Source: a bacterium (lineage in GTDB: Bacteria; JAGOBX01). From it: a DNA stretch of 15,775 bases. This document shows positions 14,596 through 15,775 of this stretch, one piece after another. Under the pieces are notes generated by a model, which was not told the origin of the DNA, made no database searches, and saw only the letters and a program-made list of their open reading frames with translations. The stretch's first letter is position 1; every line of letters starts with the position of its first letter. The stretch covers positions 1 through 15,775 of the forward strand of contig JAKPEO010000018.1 of assembly GCA_029551925.1 (NCBI GenBank), written 5' to 3'. The translations under genes and the position numbers were made by a program.

Positions 14596-14748
14596 AAATT
14601 ATCTTCGCTTTTTTTAGTATTTTTTTATTTAAAAGTTTTTTTATTTTACTTTGAAAAAAAAAAAAATAAAGAATAAAAATTTATAAAAATGGAATTATCT
14701 ATTAAAAAAACAAAAATCGTAAATCAAGAAAATCAGCAATTAAAAAAA
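14596..14748. other. AT-rich intergenic gap with a 13-A tract
   Basis: These 153 bp separate the unrecognised gene from the 54-residue gene. The plus strand carries an uninterrupted run of 13 A at 14654-14666. On the minus strand this T tract lies just upstream of a TAAAAT (14648-14643) that could serve as a -10 box for the 54-residue, permease and nuclease genes. No good -35 box stands at the right distance and no hairpin terminator for the preceding gene was found. Promoter status is therefore uncertain. Confidence 0.4.
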
Positions 14749-15775
14749 TTATCTGCCGCGCTGCGATATATTTAATAATAGCGGAATAGTTATTTTATAT
14801 GCATCAGATGCCAATGTATTTATCGCTATTTTAGTTTGAGAGTCTAATAAATATTTTTTTAGATGTTTAGTGAGCGGTATTTTTTTTGTGAAGGTAATAA
14901 CTTCATCAGGCATAAGATTAGAAATATTCGGTAATTTATCCAATTCAATAAATTCATCAATAGCATTAATATAACCTATTGATATTGTTGTTAAGCCGGT
15001 AAAATTATCCGATTTTAATGTCAAAGCAATTACTAAAAAATCGTCATTATCAATATAGCATTCATCATTTAGAATTATAAAATTTTCAAAACTTTTAGAT
15101 GATTGGCTGTTATCAGAAAAATCGAAAAGTTTTTCTAACACTCTAAATTTTGCAGTTTCGCGTATTTTTTCATTTATGAATTTTGCATAATAATAATAGT
15201 CATTATATTCATCATTATTTTTTCGCAGTATTTGCCAATCTTTTAATAATTTTGTCGATTTGTCATAATCTTTCATTTTTAGATAAGTGTAAAATTTATA
15301 AAACATTAATTTAGATTTCGGATAATTTTGCAATATAGTCATTTCATCTAAAAAAAATAGCGCGGTATTATACTCTTGATTTTCAATCAAAAACCGCCAA
15401 ATTTTGTTTATTAGCGAGTCAGCATAATCGCCAATTATTGTCTGAAAATTTAGCGGCAATTGTTTTTTTGTTTTTAATAATTTATCAATAAAATCCATTA
15501 CAATATTCTTATCGAGTATTTGAAAATATGAGCGATTAATGAATAGCGCATCAAAATCTGGATTATTATTTTGCGTTAACTCCGAAATTAAAATATTTAA
15601 AATTTTAGAGATAAATTGCTTTTGTTCTGATAATGAAATATTATCATTAGAAAAATAAAATTTGAAGGGTGTTTCATATTCGCCGATTTTTGAAAATTGT
15701 ATATTTTTATTTTTTTGTTGATAATAAGCGTTAATTAATTTTTTTGGATAAAATTTGATTGGTTCAGTTATACGA
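14749..15775 (-). CDS. Unrecognised protein, N-terminus outside window
   Basis: The frame is open from the right edge (first full codon at 15774) to the TAA at 14751-14749, giving at least 341 residues. An ATG at 15498 lies in frame, but the 92 codons upstream of it contain no stop and read as ordinary protein (FYPKKLINAYYQQKN, ISLSEQKQFISKILNI). The gene therefore most likely starts beyond the window. The middle part looks helical and tetratricopeptide-like (YNTALFFLDEMTILQNYPKS, YKFYTYLKMKDYDKSTKLL). The last 110 or so residues alternate like beta strands (FLVIALTLKSDNFTGLTTIS, TKIAINTLASDAYKITIP) and end NISQRGR. There is no signal for enzymatic function. It is very AT-rich and Lys/Asn/Ile-rich, like the nuclease gene. 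Confidence 0.75.
   Translation of the reverse strand, partial: RITEPIKFYPKKLINAYYQQKNKNIQFSKIGEYETPFKFYFSNDNISLSEQKQFISKILNILISELTQNNNPDFDALFINRSYFQILDKNIVMDFIDKLLKTKKQLPLNFQTIIGDYADSLINKIWRFLIENQEYNTALFFLDEMTILQNYPKSKLMFYKFYTYLKMKDYDKSTKLLKDWQILRKNNDEYNDYYYYAKFINEKIRETAKFRVLEKLFDFSDNSQSSKSFENFIILNDECYIDNDDFLVIALTLKSDNFTGLTTISIGYINAIDEFIELDKLPNISNLMPDEVITFTKKIPLTKHLKKYLLDSQTKIAINTLASDAYKITIPLLLNISQRGR

Noticed and set aside
14596-14748. Hairpin terminator or small RNA in the gap before the 54-residue gene
   Set aside because: The homopolymeric A and T runs can pair trivially, but no stable stem with G-C pairs is present.
14689-14775. A 28-codon plus-strand frame beginning MELSIKKTKI
   Set aside because: It is short, overlaps the 3' end of the minus-strand gene, has no ribosome-binding signal and reads as translated AT-rich filler.
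15496-15498. ATG at 15498 as the start of the right-hand gene
   Set aside because: The frame continues open for 92 codons upstream to the window edge with protein-like sequence, and no ribosome-binding site precedes this ATG. It is more likely an internal methionine.

Overview
The window is AT-rich bacterial DNA in which every convincing gene lies on the minus strand, so transcription runs from right to left. The organism is probably Gram-negative: it has an LptF/LptG-type permease for lipopolysaccharide export and a giant secreted protein with a Sec-type signal peptide. None of the four visible start codons has a clear Shine-Dalgarno sequence, and the giant protein's modules resemble those of very large surface proteins. 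These points would fit a relative of Bacteroidota, Chlorobiota, Ignavibacteria or Kapabacteria, but no phylogenetic marker is present and the placement is inference.

Layout in the direction of transcription. (1) 15775-14749: the 3' part of an unrecognised gene whose reading frame is still open at the right edge. (2) 14748-14596: a 153-bp AT-rich gap with a 13-A tract. (3) 14595-14431: a 54-residue single-pass membrane protein. (4) 14430-13300: an LptF/LptG family permease, whose start directly follows the previous stop. (5) 13303-10253: an AddB/RexB-like nuclease with a C-terminal PD-(D/E)XK domain and an iron-sulfur cysteine set, overlapping the permease gene by ATGA. (6) 10252-10146: a 107-bp gap with a good sigma70-type promoter. 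(7) 10145-1: one uninterrupted reading frame of at least 3381 codons that runs off the left edge.

The giant gene fills almost two thirds of the window. After its signal peptide it is built of about 26 modules of roughly 133 residues, probably beta-sandwich folds. Each module has an opening strand ending in an F-x(3,4)-Y pattern, a D-x-N-P-x(3)-D-T loop, an E-T-x-x-N-T-G-x-Y-R-G turn and a closing G-D-T-I strand. The modules are arranged at a second level: ten module types occur in fixed order as a super-repeat of about 4.0-4.2 kb, with two full copies and the start of a third visible. This two-level organisation is the most unusual feature of the window.

Genes 3-5 probably form one transcription unit (LPS export plus DNA-break processing, with no obvious functional link). 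The giant gene has its own promoter. Nothing in the window suggests an RNA gene, CRISPR array, insertion sequence or phage element. All plus-strand open frames look like shadows of the minus-strand genes.
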